Positions 52,116 to 61,458 are shown, numbered from the stretch's first letter. The stretch: DNA of 64,000 nt from JAENVU01 sp031362155 (GCA_031362155.1 JANLRZ010000056.1:47862-111861), one strand, 5' to 3'. Translations and numbers: made by a program. Notes: generated by a model from the letters alone, not told the origin.

Positions 52116-53921
52116 TTAACCGAGGCGGGACTCGAGGGCTTCGAGTTCCTCGACCAGCGCCGCCGGCAAGTGGCTTCCGAACGACTCGAAGTGGCCGCGA
52201 GTGCTCGCGCACTCTTGCTTCCACTGTTCCGGGTCGACGACGAGCGCGGCGGCAACGTCATCCGCCGAGATGTCGAGCCCGGTGAGGTCGAGGTCGGCCG
52301 GGGTGGGCACGACGCCGATCGGCGTGTCCTCACCGTTGGCACTGCCTTCGAGGCGACCGACGATCCAGGCGAGCACCCGGGAGTTCTCGCCGTAGCCCGG
52401 CCAGATGAACTTCCCGTCGGCGTCCTTGCGGAACCAGTTGACGCCGTAGATGCGGGGCAGGTTCGCCTCGTCGGTGTGGTCGGTCATCGAGAGCCAGTGC
52501 GCGAAGTAGTCGCCCATGTGGTACCCGCAGAACGGCAGCATCGCGAACGGGTCGTGACGAAGATCGCCCAGGCCCCCGAACGCGGCCGCGGTCTTCTCCG
52601 AACCCATCGTGGCGCCGACGAACACACCGTGGCGCCAGTCGCGTGACTCGTAGACAAGCGGGACGGTCGTGGCCCGCCGACCACCGAAGAGGACGGCCGA
52701 GATCGGCACACCCTTGGGGTCTTGCCACTCGTCGGCCACAACCGGGCACTGCGATGCGGGTGCACAGAACCGAGAGTTGGGGTGGGCCGCCGGGGTCTCG
52801 GACTCGGGTGTCCAGTCCTGGCGCTTCCAGTCGGTCAGGTGGGCGGGCGGTTCACCGTCCATCCCCTCCCACCAGACGTCGTGATCGTCGGTGAGGGCCA
52901 CGTTGGTGAACACCGTGTTGCTGCCCAACGTGAGCATGGCGTTGGGGTTCGTCTCCATGTTGGTGCCGGGCGCGACGCCGAAGAACCCGAACTCGGGGTT
53001 GATCGCGTGCAGGCGGCCGTCGGGACCGAACTTCATCCAGGCGATGTCGTCGCCGACGGTCTCGGCCTTCCAGCCCGGGATCGACGGGATCAGCATCGCG
53101 AGGTTCGTCTTGCCACACGCCGACGGGAACGCGGCGGCGACGTACTTGACCGTGCCGGAGGGGGAGGTGAGCTTCAGGATGAGCATGTGCTCGGCGAGCC
53201 AGCCTTCGTCTCGGGCGATGACCGAGGCGATGCGCAGCGCGAAGCACTTCTTGCCGAGCAGCGCATTGCCGCCGTAGCCCGATCCGTACGACCAGATCTC
53301 CCGCGTCTCGGGAAAGTGGACGATCCACTTTTCCTCCGCGTTGCACGGCCACGCGACGTCGGCCTCGCCGGCTGTGAGGGGCGCGCCGAGCGAGTGGACA
53401 CAGGGCACGAAATCGCCATCGTCGCCGAGCACGTCGAGCGCGGCCTGACCGGCCCGGGTCATGGTGCGCATGCTCACGGCCACGTAGGGCGAGTCGGTGA
53501 TCTCGACGCCGATGTAGGACAGCGGGGAGCCGAGCGGCCCCATGCTGAACGGGACGACGTACATCGTGCGGCCCGCCATGGCGCCCCGGAACAGGCCGTC
53601 CAGGATGGCGCGCATCTCGGCGGGATCCTTCCAGTTGTTGGTCGGGCCGGCGCCGTCCTCGGTTGTGGAACAGATGTAGGTGCGGTCCTCGACGCGCGCA
53701 ACGTCGGACGGGTCCGTCGCGGCCCAGTACGAGTTCGGCCGTTTGGCGGGGTCGAGGGGCACGAAGGTGCCGGCGGCGACGAGGCCCTGGCACAACGCGT
53801 CGGCCTCGGCATCGGAACCGTCGAACCAATGGATGGCGTCGGGCTGGAGCAGCTCCGCCATCTCGTCCACCCACGCCAGGAGGCGCTTGTGTTTGGTTGG
53901 CGCGTTCACGACGATCGACAC
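52116..53921 (-). CDS. pckG: Phosphoenolpyruvate carboxykinase (GTP)
   Basis: 601 residues from the GTG at 53921, chosen because AAGGAG lies 6 nt upstream and the length then matches the family; a longer open frame to 54008 is unlikely. The GTP-type signature FPSACGKTNLAMLIPS is the P-loop, and KCFALRIAS, GDDIAWMKFGPDGRL and FGGRRATTVPLVYES are the metal- and GTP-binding elements. It converts oxaloacetate to PEP, the entry to gluconeogenesis. All catalytic motifs are intact. Confidence 0.95.
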   Translation of the reverse strand: MSIVVNAPTKHKRLLAWVDEMAELLQPDAIHWFDGSDAEADALCQGLVAAGTFVPLDPAKRPNSYWAATDPSDVARVEDRTYICSTTEDGAGPTNNWKDPAEMRAILDGLFRGAMAGRTMYVVPFSMGPLGSPLSYIGVEITDSPYVAVSMRTMTRAGQAALDVLGDDGDFVPCVHSLGAPLTAGEADVAWPCNAEEKWIVHFPETREIWSYGSGYGGNALLGKKCFALRIASVIARDEGWLAEHMLILKLTSPSGTVKYVAAAFPSACGKTNLAMLIPSIPGWKAETVGDDIAWMKFGPDGRLHAINPEFGFFGVAPGTNMETNPNAMLTLGSNTVFTNVALTDDHDVWWEGMDGEPPAHLTDWKRQDWTPESETPAAHPNSRFCAPASQCPVVADEWQDPKGVPISAVLFGGRRATTVPLVYESRDWRHGVFVGATMGSEKTAAAFGGLGDLRHDPFAMLPFCGYHMGDYFAHWLSMTDHTDEANLPRIYGVNWFRKDADGKFIWPGYGENSRVLAWIVGRLEGSANGEDTPIGVVPTPADLDLTGLDISADDVAAALVVDPEQWKQECASTRGHFESFGSHLPAALVEELEALESRLG

Positions 53922-54004
53922 GATTCGCTCCTTCTTCCCCCACGACTCCGCGAGAAGGGTGGGAAAAGTGTACTGACGGGCAGGAGCGGCCCCTCCAATC
54001 GGCG

Positions 54005-54043
54005 TCACGGCCCGACGGAGAGCACCTTCGACGGTGGCCGGGT
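54005..54043 (-). repeat. 3'-terminal 39-nt duplication, copy 1
   Basis: The last 39 nt of the GT87-like gene match the last 39 nt of the Calx-beta/FN3 gene (55330-55368) at 34 positions, in the same frame, giving PPSKVLSVGP and PPSNVLTIGP at the two C-termini. The segments are 1.3 kb apart and in the same orientation. Confidence 0.75.
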
Positions 54044-55216
54044 TCGGTCACCTTGGCCGGGCGGATCCGGGTCGTGTGTGTCATCGGGGCCTCGGGTCGA
54101 GGCGAGGATGAGCCATACCAAGGTGATCGCTCGTACGGCGACGAACGCCGGGAGCGCGCTGCGAACGGTCCCGATGTCCCAGAGCCCGTGGAATCGACCG
54201 TACACGAGGGTGAAGACGCCGAGGTCCGCGGCACAGAACGTCCACCAAAGGCGAGGGGTTAACGGGAGGAGCACGAAGAACGGCACGATCCAGAGGTCGT
54301 AGTTCGGCGAATAGACCTTGTTCGTCAAGAGGAACGCCGCGGTGACGGCCGCGCCGACTGCGATCGGATCCAAGCGGCGGCGCACGGCGAGCAGGGTGAT
54401 GATCGTCAGCGCCGCAACCAGTGCTCCGGCGGCGAGCAGGTTCGCGGCGCGGGCCAAGTCGGGAAGCGCAAGCCCATGGAGACCCGGGGCTCGCAGGACC
54501 CAGATCACGATGCTGCCCCAGGTGGCGTGCCGGTGGCCTTGGAAGGTTGCGGGATACCACCACCCCGACTGACTGGCAAGCGCGACCGGCGCGTTGAGGG
54601 CGACGGTCACGCCGGCTGCCCACGCGCCGAGGCGGTATGCGCCGCGCCGATCGCCGGAACACCACCGCATCACGATCAGTGGGGGGAGGAACAGTCCCGG
54701 AAAGACCTTGGCCGAGGCCGCGAACGCAAGTGACGATCCGGCGACGCGGTCCTGGCCCCGGGTGTACGCGAAGAGCCCGACGATCGCAGGCACCATCGCC
54801 ACGAGATCCCAGTTGTGAAAGGCGTACAGGACGAGTGGTGCGCCGGCGATCCAACGCCAGAGGCGGTGACTGCCCCGCACGCGCAGCAGGCAAGTCATCG
54901 CGATCGTCAGACCGATGTTGAGGAATCCGTTGACGACGAAGAACCTGGTCGCGGTACCCGCAACGACGGACGTCACGTACCCGACGTACCCGATCACGAC
55001 CGGATATTCGACGGCGCGGTCGACGTAGGGGAGCGCGCCGGGTGTGAGCTTCCATGCGAAGAACCGTCCGGGCATGTCGCTGAGCGCAGTGTGCCCACCG
55101 TTGCGGTAGACGAGGAGCTGGAGCACGACGGCGGCGCCGAGGGTCCCCAACGTCCAGATCACCGAACGGCGGAGTGGGATCGGCGGCGGACCCTTGGCCG
55201 CGGCGGTACTTTCCAC
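54005..55216 (-). CDS. GT87-like (DUF2029) polyprenyl-linked mannosyltransferase-type membrane protein
   Basis: 403 residues, GTG start. Ten or so helices. The early acidic segment TPGALPYVDRAVEYPVVIGY, with an EYP motif after the first membrane helix, is typical of GT-C enzymes of the DUF2029/GT87 group, and KVYSPNYDLWIVPFFVLLPL is the usual late motif. Actinomycetes use such enzymes to mannosylate lipomannan or glycolipids from polyprenol-phosphate sugars. The extreme C-terminus looks grafted: its last 13 codons copy those of the next gene. Confidence 0.82.
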   Translation of the reverse strand: MESTAAAKGPPPIPLRRSVIWTLGTLGAAVVLQLLVYRNGGHTALSDMPGRFFAWKLTPGALPYVDRAVEYPVVIGYVGYVTSVVAGTATRFFVVNGFLNIGLTIAMTCLLRVRGSHRLWRWIAGAPLVLYAFHNWDLVAMVPAIVGLFAYTRGQDRVAGSSLAFAASAKVFPGLFLPPLIVMRWCSGDRRGAYRLGAWAAGVTVALNAPVALASQSGWWYPATFQGHRHATWGSIVIWVLRAPGLHGLALPDLARAANLLAAGALVAALTIITLLAVRRRLDPIAVGAAVTAAFLLTNKVYSPNYDLWIVPFFVLLPLTPRLWWTFCAADLGVFTLVYGRFHGLWDIGTVRSALPAFVAVRAITLVWLILASTRGPDDTHDPDPPGQGDRTRPPSKVLSVGP

Positions 55217-55329
55217 AAACCGATCATGGGGGTCTGAACGTGTCAGGAGCGTGTGACCCCGCTGCCCCCCGACCTCGGGAGGTTCAGCTGTCCGTTTTCA
55301 ACAGCGCTGCCAGGTGTCGTGACCCGCGG

Positions 55330-55368
55330 TCACGGCCCGATGGTGAGCACATTCGACGGCGGCCCGGT
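55330..55368 (-). repeat. 3'-terminal 39-nt duplication, copy 2
   Basis: Partner of 54005-54043; see that entry. In this gene the segment is natural FN3 sequence (VIGTGPPSNVLTIGP), so it is the likely donor. Confidence 0.75.
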
Positions 55369-56955
55369 CCCGATCACATTGGCCGCGCTGATCCGGAATC
55401 CACAGCTGATGCCGACCGGGCAGGTGGGAGGGGTGAACTGCACACTGCCGACGGACATCCAGCTCAGCCCGCCGTCGATGGTCCGTTCGCCGAGGTAGTC
55501 GAAGATGGGTGCCCCGCCGTCGTCGGTGGGGGCGGTCCAGCCGAGTCCGACGAGGGTGCCGATGCGGCGGATCGAGACGAGCGTCGGCGCGCCCGGGCGG
55601 CCCCAGGTACTTGCGCTCGCGTCGGTGGCCGGTCCGAGGCCGGCGGCGTTACGCGGCTGGACTCGGATCCAACAGACGCTCCGCTCGCCCGGACACAGCA
55701 CGCTTGCGGTACGCACCGTCGTCAACGCAACGAAGGTGAAGTTCGTGCCGTCGGTGCTGCGCGAGATCCGGTAGTCGATCACCGGGAAGTCGCCCGGGTC
55801 GGTCGGCACCGACCAGACACCGGTCACGACCTGGTTGCCACCGCTTCCGACGAGGTCGACCGCGCTCGGCGCGCGCCAGGTGGTGCCACTGAGCGGTTCG
55901 GACCACGGTCCCGGGCCGGCAACGTTGACGGCACGGACCCGCATCGTGCAAGTGACCCCGGGACTCCCGCACACGACGTTGGTCGCCGTGGCGGTGTAGG
56001 TCCCGACGACGATCCCGCCCGGTCGGTCGATCTCGAGGTCGTACTGGGTCACCGGCGAGCCGCCGTCGTCGATGGGTGGGTCCCACGCGACGACGAGCAT
56101 TCCGTTCGCCGGTCCCGCGATCGCACTCGTGAGAGTCGGCGCTTCAGGGGCCGAGATGAGCGGAGTGTCGTCGTCGACAATGGTCCCGGTTCCGATCGCG
56201 TCGGTGGCCGTCGCCCCGACCACGGAGGTGAGGACGACGTCGAACTGCTCGGTGCTCTCGGCGTCGGGGTCGCCGATTTCCTTGACCGTCACGACGGCGA
56301 ACGTGCGCCCGGCACGGATCTTCAACTGCCCCATGCGCGGTACGAAGTCGAGACCAGCGGTTGCAGTGGTGCCGAGAGCGGCGAATCGCGCGGTGACGTC
56401 GACCGCGCTCGGCGCATCGAGATTCACCGTGAACCGCAGCGGAATCAGGCCGGCGTCACTCTCGGACACACTCGCGTCCCCGATTGCGATCCGACCGGGT
56501 GCGGCGAGCTCGTCGTCGCGGATCGTGACCGTGCCCGTGTCATCGGCGATCGGAACACCGCCGCCACCCGTGAGGGTCACCGCGAAGTTCTCGTCGCCTT
56601 CGGCGTCGGTGTCGGGGGTGACTCTGAGCGCGACCGTCGCGAAGGAGCGGCCGGCCCGGATCCGGAACTTCCCGACGCGACGGACGTAGTCGGTCCCGCT
56701 GGCGGCGGTCCCGTCGGTCGTCGCGAACGTGATGAGTGTGTCGGTGCCCAGTGGGGCCGAGAGGTTGACGGTGAGCCGTGCCGGCGTCACGCCGATGTCA
56801 CCTTCGGCCACCACGACATCACCGATGGTGATACCCGGTGTGATCGCGCTCTGTGCAGGGAGGGCGATGCCGGGCGTGGCCAGCGCGGCGACGAGGGCAA
56901 CCACCCCGAGCCGCCCGCTCACCCGCGCCAGTGCTGATCGGCGGATCCGATGCAT
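55330..56955 (-). CDS. Exported Calx-beta / fibronectin III repeat protein
   Basis: 541 residues from ATG 56955 (AGGAG 8 nt upstream). A signal peptide covers about 1-36. Two Calx-beta domains follow (about 40-140 with VVVAEGDIGVTPARLTVNLS and about 145-245), each with the DFxxRxG...DDxA turns, then three FN3 domains (about 250-541, e.g. GNQVVTGVWSVPTDPGDFP). There is no catalytic part or sorting signal. It is likely a secreted adhesin or scaffold. It is divergent to the membrane protein upstream of the sigma gene. Confidence 0.9.
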   Translation of the reverse strand: MHRIRRSALARVSGRLGVVALVAALATPGIALPAQSAITPGITIGDVVVAEGDIGVTPARLTVNLSAPLGTDTLITFATTDGTAASGTDYVRRVGKFRIRAGRSFATVALRVTPDTDAEGDENFAVTLTGGGGVPIADDTGTVTIRDDELAAPGRIAIGDASVSESDAGLIPLRFTVNLDAPSAVDVTARFAALGTTATAGLDFVPRMGQLKIRAGRTFAVVTVKEIGDPDAESTEQFDVVLTSVVGATATDAIGTGTIVDDDTPLISAPEAPTLTSAIAGPANGMLVVAWDPPIDDGGSPVTQYDLEIDRPGGIVVGTYTATATNVVCGSPGVTCTMRVRAVNVAGPGPWSEPLSGTTWRAPSAVDLVGSGGNQVVTGVWSVPTDPGDFPVIDYRISRSTDGTNFTFVALTTVRTASVLCPGERSVCWIRVQPRNAAGLGPATDASASTWGRPGAPTLVSIRRIGTLVGLGWTAPTDDGGAPIFDYLGERTIDGGLSWMSVGSVQFTPPTCPVGISCGFRISAANVIGTGPPSNVLTIGP

Positions 56956-57085
56956 GAGTTCGCTCCTCTGTCGCCCCTGGTCGGACCCGGAACGGGTCGT
57001 CGTCTCCTGTGTCGCGTCGGACCGCCGAGACGGTTCTCGACCGGTTCCGACCTCGTACATAGAGACAGACGAGCAAGTACCGACG

Positions 57086-57114
57086 CCGGGTGACACGGCC
57101 ACCGTGTCACCCGG
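57086..57114. promoter_or_regulatory. Long inverted repeat between divergent genes
   Basis: CCGGGTGACACGG (57086-57098) and CCGTGTCACCCGG (57102-57114) are perfect 13-bp arms with a 3-nt loop. The hairpin lies in the 212-nt spacer between the Calx-beta gene (minus) and the membrane protein gene (plus). The inner half TGTCACCCGG recurs at 57790-57799, before the sigma gene, and as its complement at 62139-62148. It could be an operator or the 5' end of a regulatory RNA. Confidence 0.6.
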
Positions 57115-57167
57115 CCCGCCGGCTCAACCGTCAGTGCAGGTGGAACGTCGCTTCAACGGGGGATCCG

Positions 57168-57773
57168 GTGATCAGCGAGCTGAGAATGGCCGAGGCATCG
57201 ACTCCGAGCCGCCGTCGGGCGGGTCGACGTCGCGACGCGAGGATCGTGCTGGTCGGCACGCTGGGCACCCTTGCGCTCGGAATCGCCGCCCGGCTCTGGA
57301 TGCGGCTCATCGCGCCCGATCCGGACTTCACCTGGAGCGGAACGATCTTCATCGTCGCGGGGTTCACGATTTTCGGCCTGGCCCAGTCGGTCGCGGCGCT
57401 GGCCCGTCGGCGTCGGTGGCGACGCTGGCCTCTACGGTTCGCACGGAGCGGCGGGTTCGTCGGCATGCTCCCTCTGTTCATGGCCGCCGGTGGCCTCATG
57501 ATGCCGGCCGTCGTCGGCGGCGGCCTGGCCGCGTGGCGTACCGACTGGCACCCGGCGGTACGCGTGGTACCGGCGCTGTTGGCCATCAGTGATGTCGTTC
57601 TGGTCAGTCGGGGAATTGCCGATGACTTCGGACTGTCCGCGAGAACGATCGCCGGGATCGCGGCGATGGTGCTGGTCTACGGCGTCATTGTCTGGGCGAC
57701 CCGTGCGACGTTGGCGCCGGCTGTGGGAGGCTCGGCGGGTGGTGAGCCAGGGGTGGGGCCTGCGAATCGGTGA
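57168..57773 (+). CDS. Multi-pass membrane protein upstream of the sigma factor
   Basis: 201 residues from the GTG at 57168 (GGGGGA 5 nt upstream); ATG 57186 is an alternative. Basic start, then helices at about 28-45, 55-75, 98-120, 128-145 and 155-175. I do not recognise a family. It lies in the same direction as the sigma-factor gene but 112 nt upstream of the chosen sigma start. A role as membrane sensor is possible but unsupported. Confidence 0.6.
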   Translation: MISELRMAEASTPSRRRAGRRRDARIVLVGTLGTLALGIAARLWMRLIAPDPDFTWSGTIFIVAGFTIFGLAQSVAALARRRRWRRWPLRFARSGGFVGMLPLFMAAGGLMMPAVVGGGLAAWRTDWHPAVRVVPALLAISDVVLVSRGIADDFGLSARTIAGIAAMVLVYGVIVWATRATLAPAVGGSAGGEPGVGPANR

Positions 57774-57885
57774 GGCGTTGCGTGCGGCGTGTCACCCGGA
57801 ACCCACTTGGTCGGCGTCTGTATCGGTAGTGGTCGTCGCCGGTCTCACCTCGCCAGGGAGCGTCACGCGGTTCTCGCCGTTCGCC

Positions 57886-58458
57886 GTGGGCTGGTTCGCG
57901 GTCGCGAATGACCCAGCCGCGGTTCCGGTCGCCCAGGCCGATGTCGACGCGCTCGTCGTCACCTTGTTCCGCCAGGAGGGTCAGTCGCTCGTCCGCTTGG
58001 CGCGTCTGTTCGTGGATGATCGCAATGCGGCCGAGGACCTGGTGCAGGAGGCGTTCATCCGCCTGTCTCGTTCCGCCCATCGCATCAACGACGCGACGAA
58101 GGCCGCGGCGTATCTCCGGTCCATCGTGCTCAACCTCGCCCGTGATCACAACCGGCGGGGGCTGGTCTCCCTCCGCCATCACTTGCCGCTGGACGACTGG
58201 CGGGCGTCGACTGAAGACGTGATCGAACTGCAGGAAGATCAGCAAGATGTGATCGAAGCCCTGCGCGATCTGCCGCACCGTCAGCGCACTGCGCTCGTCT
58301 TGCGATACTACGAGGAGCTGGGGATCGACGACATCGCGGAGGCCATGGGGATCTCGCGCAACTCGGTCAAGACCCATCTCCAGCGCGGGTTGGCCGCGCT
58401 GGAAATACGACTCGGGAGTGCGCCGGACCAGGTCCCGGCATCGAGCGTGACCGAGTGA
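57886..58458 (+). CDS. RNA polymerase sigma factor, ECF/sigma-70-like
   Basis: About 190 residues from the GTG at 57886; the true start is uncertain because the frame is open further upstream and no strong Shine-Dalgarno is seen. Region 2 is RLARLFVDDRNAAEDLVQEAFIRL and region 4 RDLPHRQRTALVLRYYEELG with HTH DIAEAMGISRNSVKTHLQR (each quoted in part). It overlaps the next gene by a GTGA, whose product may be its anti-sigma or sensory partner. Region 1.1 is absent, as in ECF sigma factors. Confidence 0.86.
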   Translation: MGWFAVANDPAAVPVAQADVDALVVTLFRQEGQSLVRLARLFVDDRNAAEDLVQEAFIRLSRSAHRINDATKAAAYLRSIVLNLARDHNRRGLVSLRHHLPLDDWRASTEDVIELQEDQQDVIEALRDLPHRQRTALVLRYYEELGIDDIAEAMGISRNSVKTHLQRGLAALEIRLGSAPDQVPASSVTE

Positions 58459-59078
58459 CCGCCGTGGAACGGACGCTGCGCACCGCACTGCTCGACGAGG
58501 CCGACGGGCTGGACGAGAGCGAAGACCTGTTCGCGCGGATCGCGCTCAGCATTGACGACGATCGTCAGCTCCGGCGCCAACGGCGGCGACGGATCACGGT
58601 CGTCGGATGTCTGGTCGGCACCGTCGCCGCCGTGGTCGGAGCAACAACCGAGATGACGAGAGGGGAACTGGTTATGGACTGGTGGATATTGGAACTGATC
58701 TGGTTCATCGGGATGGTGGGTCTGGCCGTGTGGCTCGGTCCGTTCATCAAGCGATTCGGCAAGAGCTACGCGGCCGATGTCTTCCGGGCGAATCCGCGCA
58801 CCGGGAAGAGTTTCATCGTGCTGATGGATGTGGCGTACTACCTGATCTTCTTTGCCTTCATCCTGTTCACGGTGCAGTTCGAACCGGATTCGGCGTGGGC
58901 GCAGACGGTCAACGCATCGCAGCTCCGAGCGGTGACGGTTCGGCTCGGCGGGATCCTGCTCATCGTCGGGCTCCTGCATGGGTTGAACGTGCTCACGCTG
59001 CCCCTGATCGGTCGGATCCTCACACTCAACCGGCACTTGGACGAGCAGACGCCTCGACCCACCGCGCCGCAGGGATGA
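58455..59078 (+). CDS. Putative membrane regulator coupled to the sigma factor
   Basis: 207 residues from a GTG. The N-terminal 45 residues are cytoplasmic, with LLDEADGLDESEDLFARIAL and an RRQRRRR patch resembling the cytoplasmic heads of actinobacterial membrane anti-sigma factors. Four helices follow (about 50-68, 78-95, 118-140 and 165-190). It lacks the classical HCC zinc motif, so an anti-sigma role is inferred from coupling and topology. Confidence 0.65.
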   Translation: MTAVERTLRTALLDEADGLDESEDLFARIALSIDDDRQLRRQRRRRITVVGCLVGTVAAVVGATTEMTRGELVMDWWILELIWFIGMVGLAVWLGPFIKRFGKSYAADVFRANPRTGKSFIVLMDVAYYLIFFAFILFTVQFEPDSAWAQTVNASQLRAVTVRLGGILLIVGLLHGLNVLTLPLIGRILTLNRHLDEQTPRPTAPQG

Positions 59079-59086
59079 TCTGAGTC

Positions 59087-60103
59087 GTGCCGGGTGCGCT
59101 GCTGATCCCACTCGCGCTGAGCTTCGTGGCCCTCACGAACCCCGGCGCGCATCCAGGGTCGGCGAGCGCGCGCCCGAGCAGCGTCGTTGCCGCGCCGGTC
59201 TTGGGTACCCCGGTGACGATCGAAGCGCACGACGACGAGCACTTCCCGTCCTCCTACGACGTGGCGGACCGCCTCGCACCCGCGACCGTGCTGCGGATCC
59301 GAGCCACCGGGTTCGAGCCGTTCGTCGAAGGCTTCGCGCAACAATGCGGGAGCGGAACCACAACGCGCTGCGGCAACCTGATTCCAGTGCAGTTCGATGC
59401 CGATGGCGAGGCACGCTTCCAGTACCTCGTCACTGATCGGTTCGTTCGCGGGGAGGTTCCGGGCCGCTGTCGATCCGGCGCGGCGCCGTGCACGATTGTC
59501 GTCGCCGACGTGCACGGCCGTCGGCGCGGCGAGATCCAGTCGGTGTTCGGTGGTCCGGTTGCGCCTCCCGGTCGGATCACCGTGAGGCCGGCCACTGATC
59601 TTTCGCTTGCTGGTCAGACGGTGACGGTCCGCGTGCGCGAGTTCCCACCGGGCACCCGGCTGCGGGCGACGGTGTGCGCCGCGCCGGACGCGTTCGGTCG
59701 TCGGTGTGGCCGTCCGGGACCGTCGGCGCCACTAATCGTCGGCAGCGATGGGACCGGCCGGACCGATCTCCGCATCGAACCGGGACCCGTGGGGCGCGAA
59801 CTCGCGTCCTGTGAGCGCGGGGATGAATGTGGTGTCTCGGTCGCATCGGACGCAGTCTTCGCTCGCGCGCCGGTCGTCCCGATCTCGTTCGCGGCGCCGC
59901 CCGGCGCGGCCTATGACCCGACCCGCCTCGTGGTCGGGCTGGCCCTCGCGGCGCTGCTCCTCCTGGTCGGTTGTGGGCTGATCTGGCGCACCGATTGGTC
60001 GGCCGTCGGTGAAGCCGCGGCCCCCGAGATCGACGACGCCGAGTATGCGGACCTCGATGCGATCATTGCCGCGCTCCCCCCGGAGGTCGAGGTTCCCGCG
60101 TAG
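59087..60103 (+). CDS. Exported protein with two neocarzinostatin-like domains and C-terminal anchor
   Basis: 338 residues, GTG start. Signal peptide at about 1-27. Two immunoglobulin-like beta domains (about 45-150 and 165-275) carry paired Cys, for example QQCGSG/TTRCGN, GRCRSGAAPC, TVCAAP/RRCGRP and SCERGDEC, the pattern of the neocarzinostatin apoprotein family. One helix (about 283-303) and an acidic cytoplasmic tail (APEIDDAEYADLDAI) end it. It follows the membrane regulator by 8 nt, so it is probably in the sigma-factor operon. Antibiotic sequestration is not implied; ligand unknown. Confidence 0.78.
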   Translation: MPGALLIPLALSFVALTNPGAHPGSASARPSSVVAAPVLGTPVTIEAHDDEHFPSSYDVADRLAPATVLRIRATGFEPFVEGFAQQCGSGTTTRCGNLIPVQFDADGEARFQYLVTDRFVRGEVPGRCRSGAAPCTIVVADVHGRRRGEIQSVFGGPVAPPGRITVRPATDLSLAGQTVTVRVREFPPGTRLRATVCAAPDAFGRRCGRPGPSAPLIVGSDGTGRTDLRIEPGPVGRELASCERGDECGVSVASDAVFARAPVVPISFAAPPGAAYDPTRLVVGLALAALLLLVGCGLIWRTDWSAVGEAAAPEIDDAEYADLDAIIAALPPEVEVPA

Positions 60104-60123
60104 AACGCGCGCCGAGGGCATTG

Positions 60124-61404
60124 TCACCCGGCCCGTAGTGCCGCCTCGACCTGGTCGCAGGCCCGCCGGGTCCCATCTTCGCCGGCGAGCACCTCCGCGA
60201 AATCCCGCGCTCGGCGGCCGGTGTCGTCGGCGAGCACGGTGCCAATCGCGGTGCGGAGCTTCGCCACCGTGACTCGGCCGCGAACGTGGTGGCCGGTGCC
60301 GAGTTGTTCGTGTCGTCGGGCGTGCCAGAGCTGATCGAACAGGACCGGAATCACCACGGATGGCTTCCCGGCGGCGAGCACGAGCGAGTTCATGCCGTGC
60401 GCGCCGGCATGGACGACCGCGCGCACATGGGGGAGCACGGGCCCAACCGGCACGAACGGCCATACGCCCGCTCGATCACCCAGTCGGTCGGCGATGGACC
60501 GGTTCGACGTGAGGTACAGGCCGCGCAATCCGAGTTCGTCGAGCGCCCGCGCAACGCGATCGAACACCTCGGGGGCGGCCGACGCTGCGCTGGTCCCCAG
60601 GCATACGAGGACGGGCGAGTCGCCGGCGCGGAGGAAAGCCGCGACGTCTTCGGGCAGGTGATCGTCGGGTGCGGTCCAATGGGTGAACCCGACGAAGGGG
60701 AAGTCGTCACCCCAGTCGCTCGCCGGTGGGTAGTAGTGGGGCGAGACCATCGCCATGTTGTGGGTAGGCGAATGGCGGCGATCCATGACGTGCCAACCGT
60801 CGGTAGGGAGGCCGAGTTCGCGGCGCTTCCTCACGATCTGTGCTTCGTCGAAGCACCACTTCGCCATCGGGCTTCTGCCCGCGTTCCATGCCAGGTTGTT
60901 CACACGTCGGGCGAGGCCCGAGTGACCGGTCCGGAAGGGGAAGAGCCCTTCTGGGGGATGGTCGGTCGTGCGCACCAGCATCGGGAAGAGATCGCCGACC
61001 ATGAACGGGATGCTGCGCCGTTCGAACGGCATGCTCGCGATCGGTGCGACCCCGGGATGGGCCAGCAGGAGGTCGGTACCGTCGGCCACATTCTCGATCG
61101 CACCGATGAGTCGATCCAGGCGGGGCACGGTCAGCCGTCGGTAGTACAGAGGCATGAGCATCGCCCCGGAGGCGAACTTGCCCCACCGGGCGCAGTACTC
61201 GCCGTAGTGATCGAGACCGGACGGACACATCTCGCCGGCGTCGGCATCGACGGTCGTGACCCCCTCCGCCGCGATGCTCGGCAGGAGTTCGGCGGGTGCC
61301 ATGAACGTCACCCGGTGGTGACGGCGAGCGAGCTCCGCGGCAATCGGCGCGTAGGGGAACACGTCGCCGCGGTACGCAGAGGAGTAGATGACGACGTGGG
61401 CCAT
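60124..61404 (-). CDS. UGT/MGT-like glycosyltransferase (GT1)
   Basis: 426 residues. GT-B fold: N-terminal SAYRGDVFPYAPIAAELARR (acceptor side) and the C-terminal donor side with VLVCLGTSAASAAPEVF, VPVGPVLPHVRAVVHAGAHG and SLVLAAGKPSVVIPVLFDQL, corresponding to the conserved donor-binding PSPG-like region. It glycosylates a hydrophobic acceptor with a UDP- or TDP-sugar. The gene ends 20 nt from the convergent neocarzinostatin-like gene. The acceptor cannot be named. Confidence 0.85.
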   Translation of the reverse strand: MAHVVIYSSAYRGDVFPYAPIAAELARRHHRVTFMAPAELLPSIAAEGVTTVDADAGEMCPSGLDHYGEYCARWGKFASGAMLMPLYYRRLTVPRLDRLIGAIENVADGTDLLLAHPGVAPIASMPFERRSIPFMVGDLFPMLVRTTDHPPEGLFPFRTGHSGLARRVNNLAWNAGRSPMAKWCFDEAQIVRKRRELGLPTDGWHVMDRRHSPTHNMAMVSPHYYPPASDWGDDFPFVGFTHWTAPDDHLPEDVAAFLRAGDSPVLVCLGTSAASAAPEVFDRVARALDELGLRGLYLTSNRSIADRLGDRAGVWPFVPVGPVLPHVRAVVHAGAHGMNSLVLAAGKPSVVIPVLFDQLWHARRHEQLGTGHHVRGRVTVAKLRTAIGTVLADDTGRRARDFAEVLAGEDGTRRACDQVEAALRAG

Positions 61405-61458
61405 GACATCCTGACTCTGGATCAGCGAGTGACGCGGGTCGGGTCATGAACGGCGGCG

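Noticed and set aside
59087..60103. Neocarzinostatin-type antibiotic cluster
   Set aside because: No enediyne synthase or tailoring genes are present; only the protein fold is shared.
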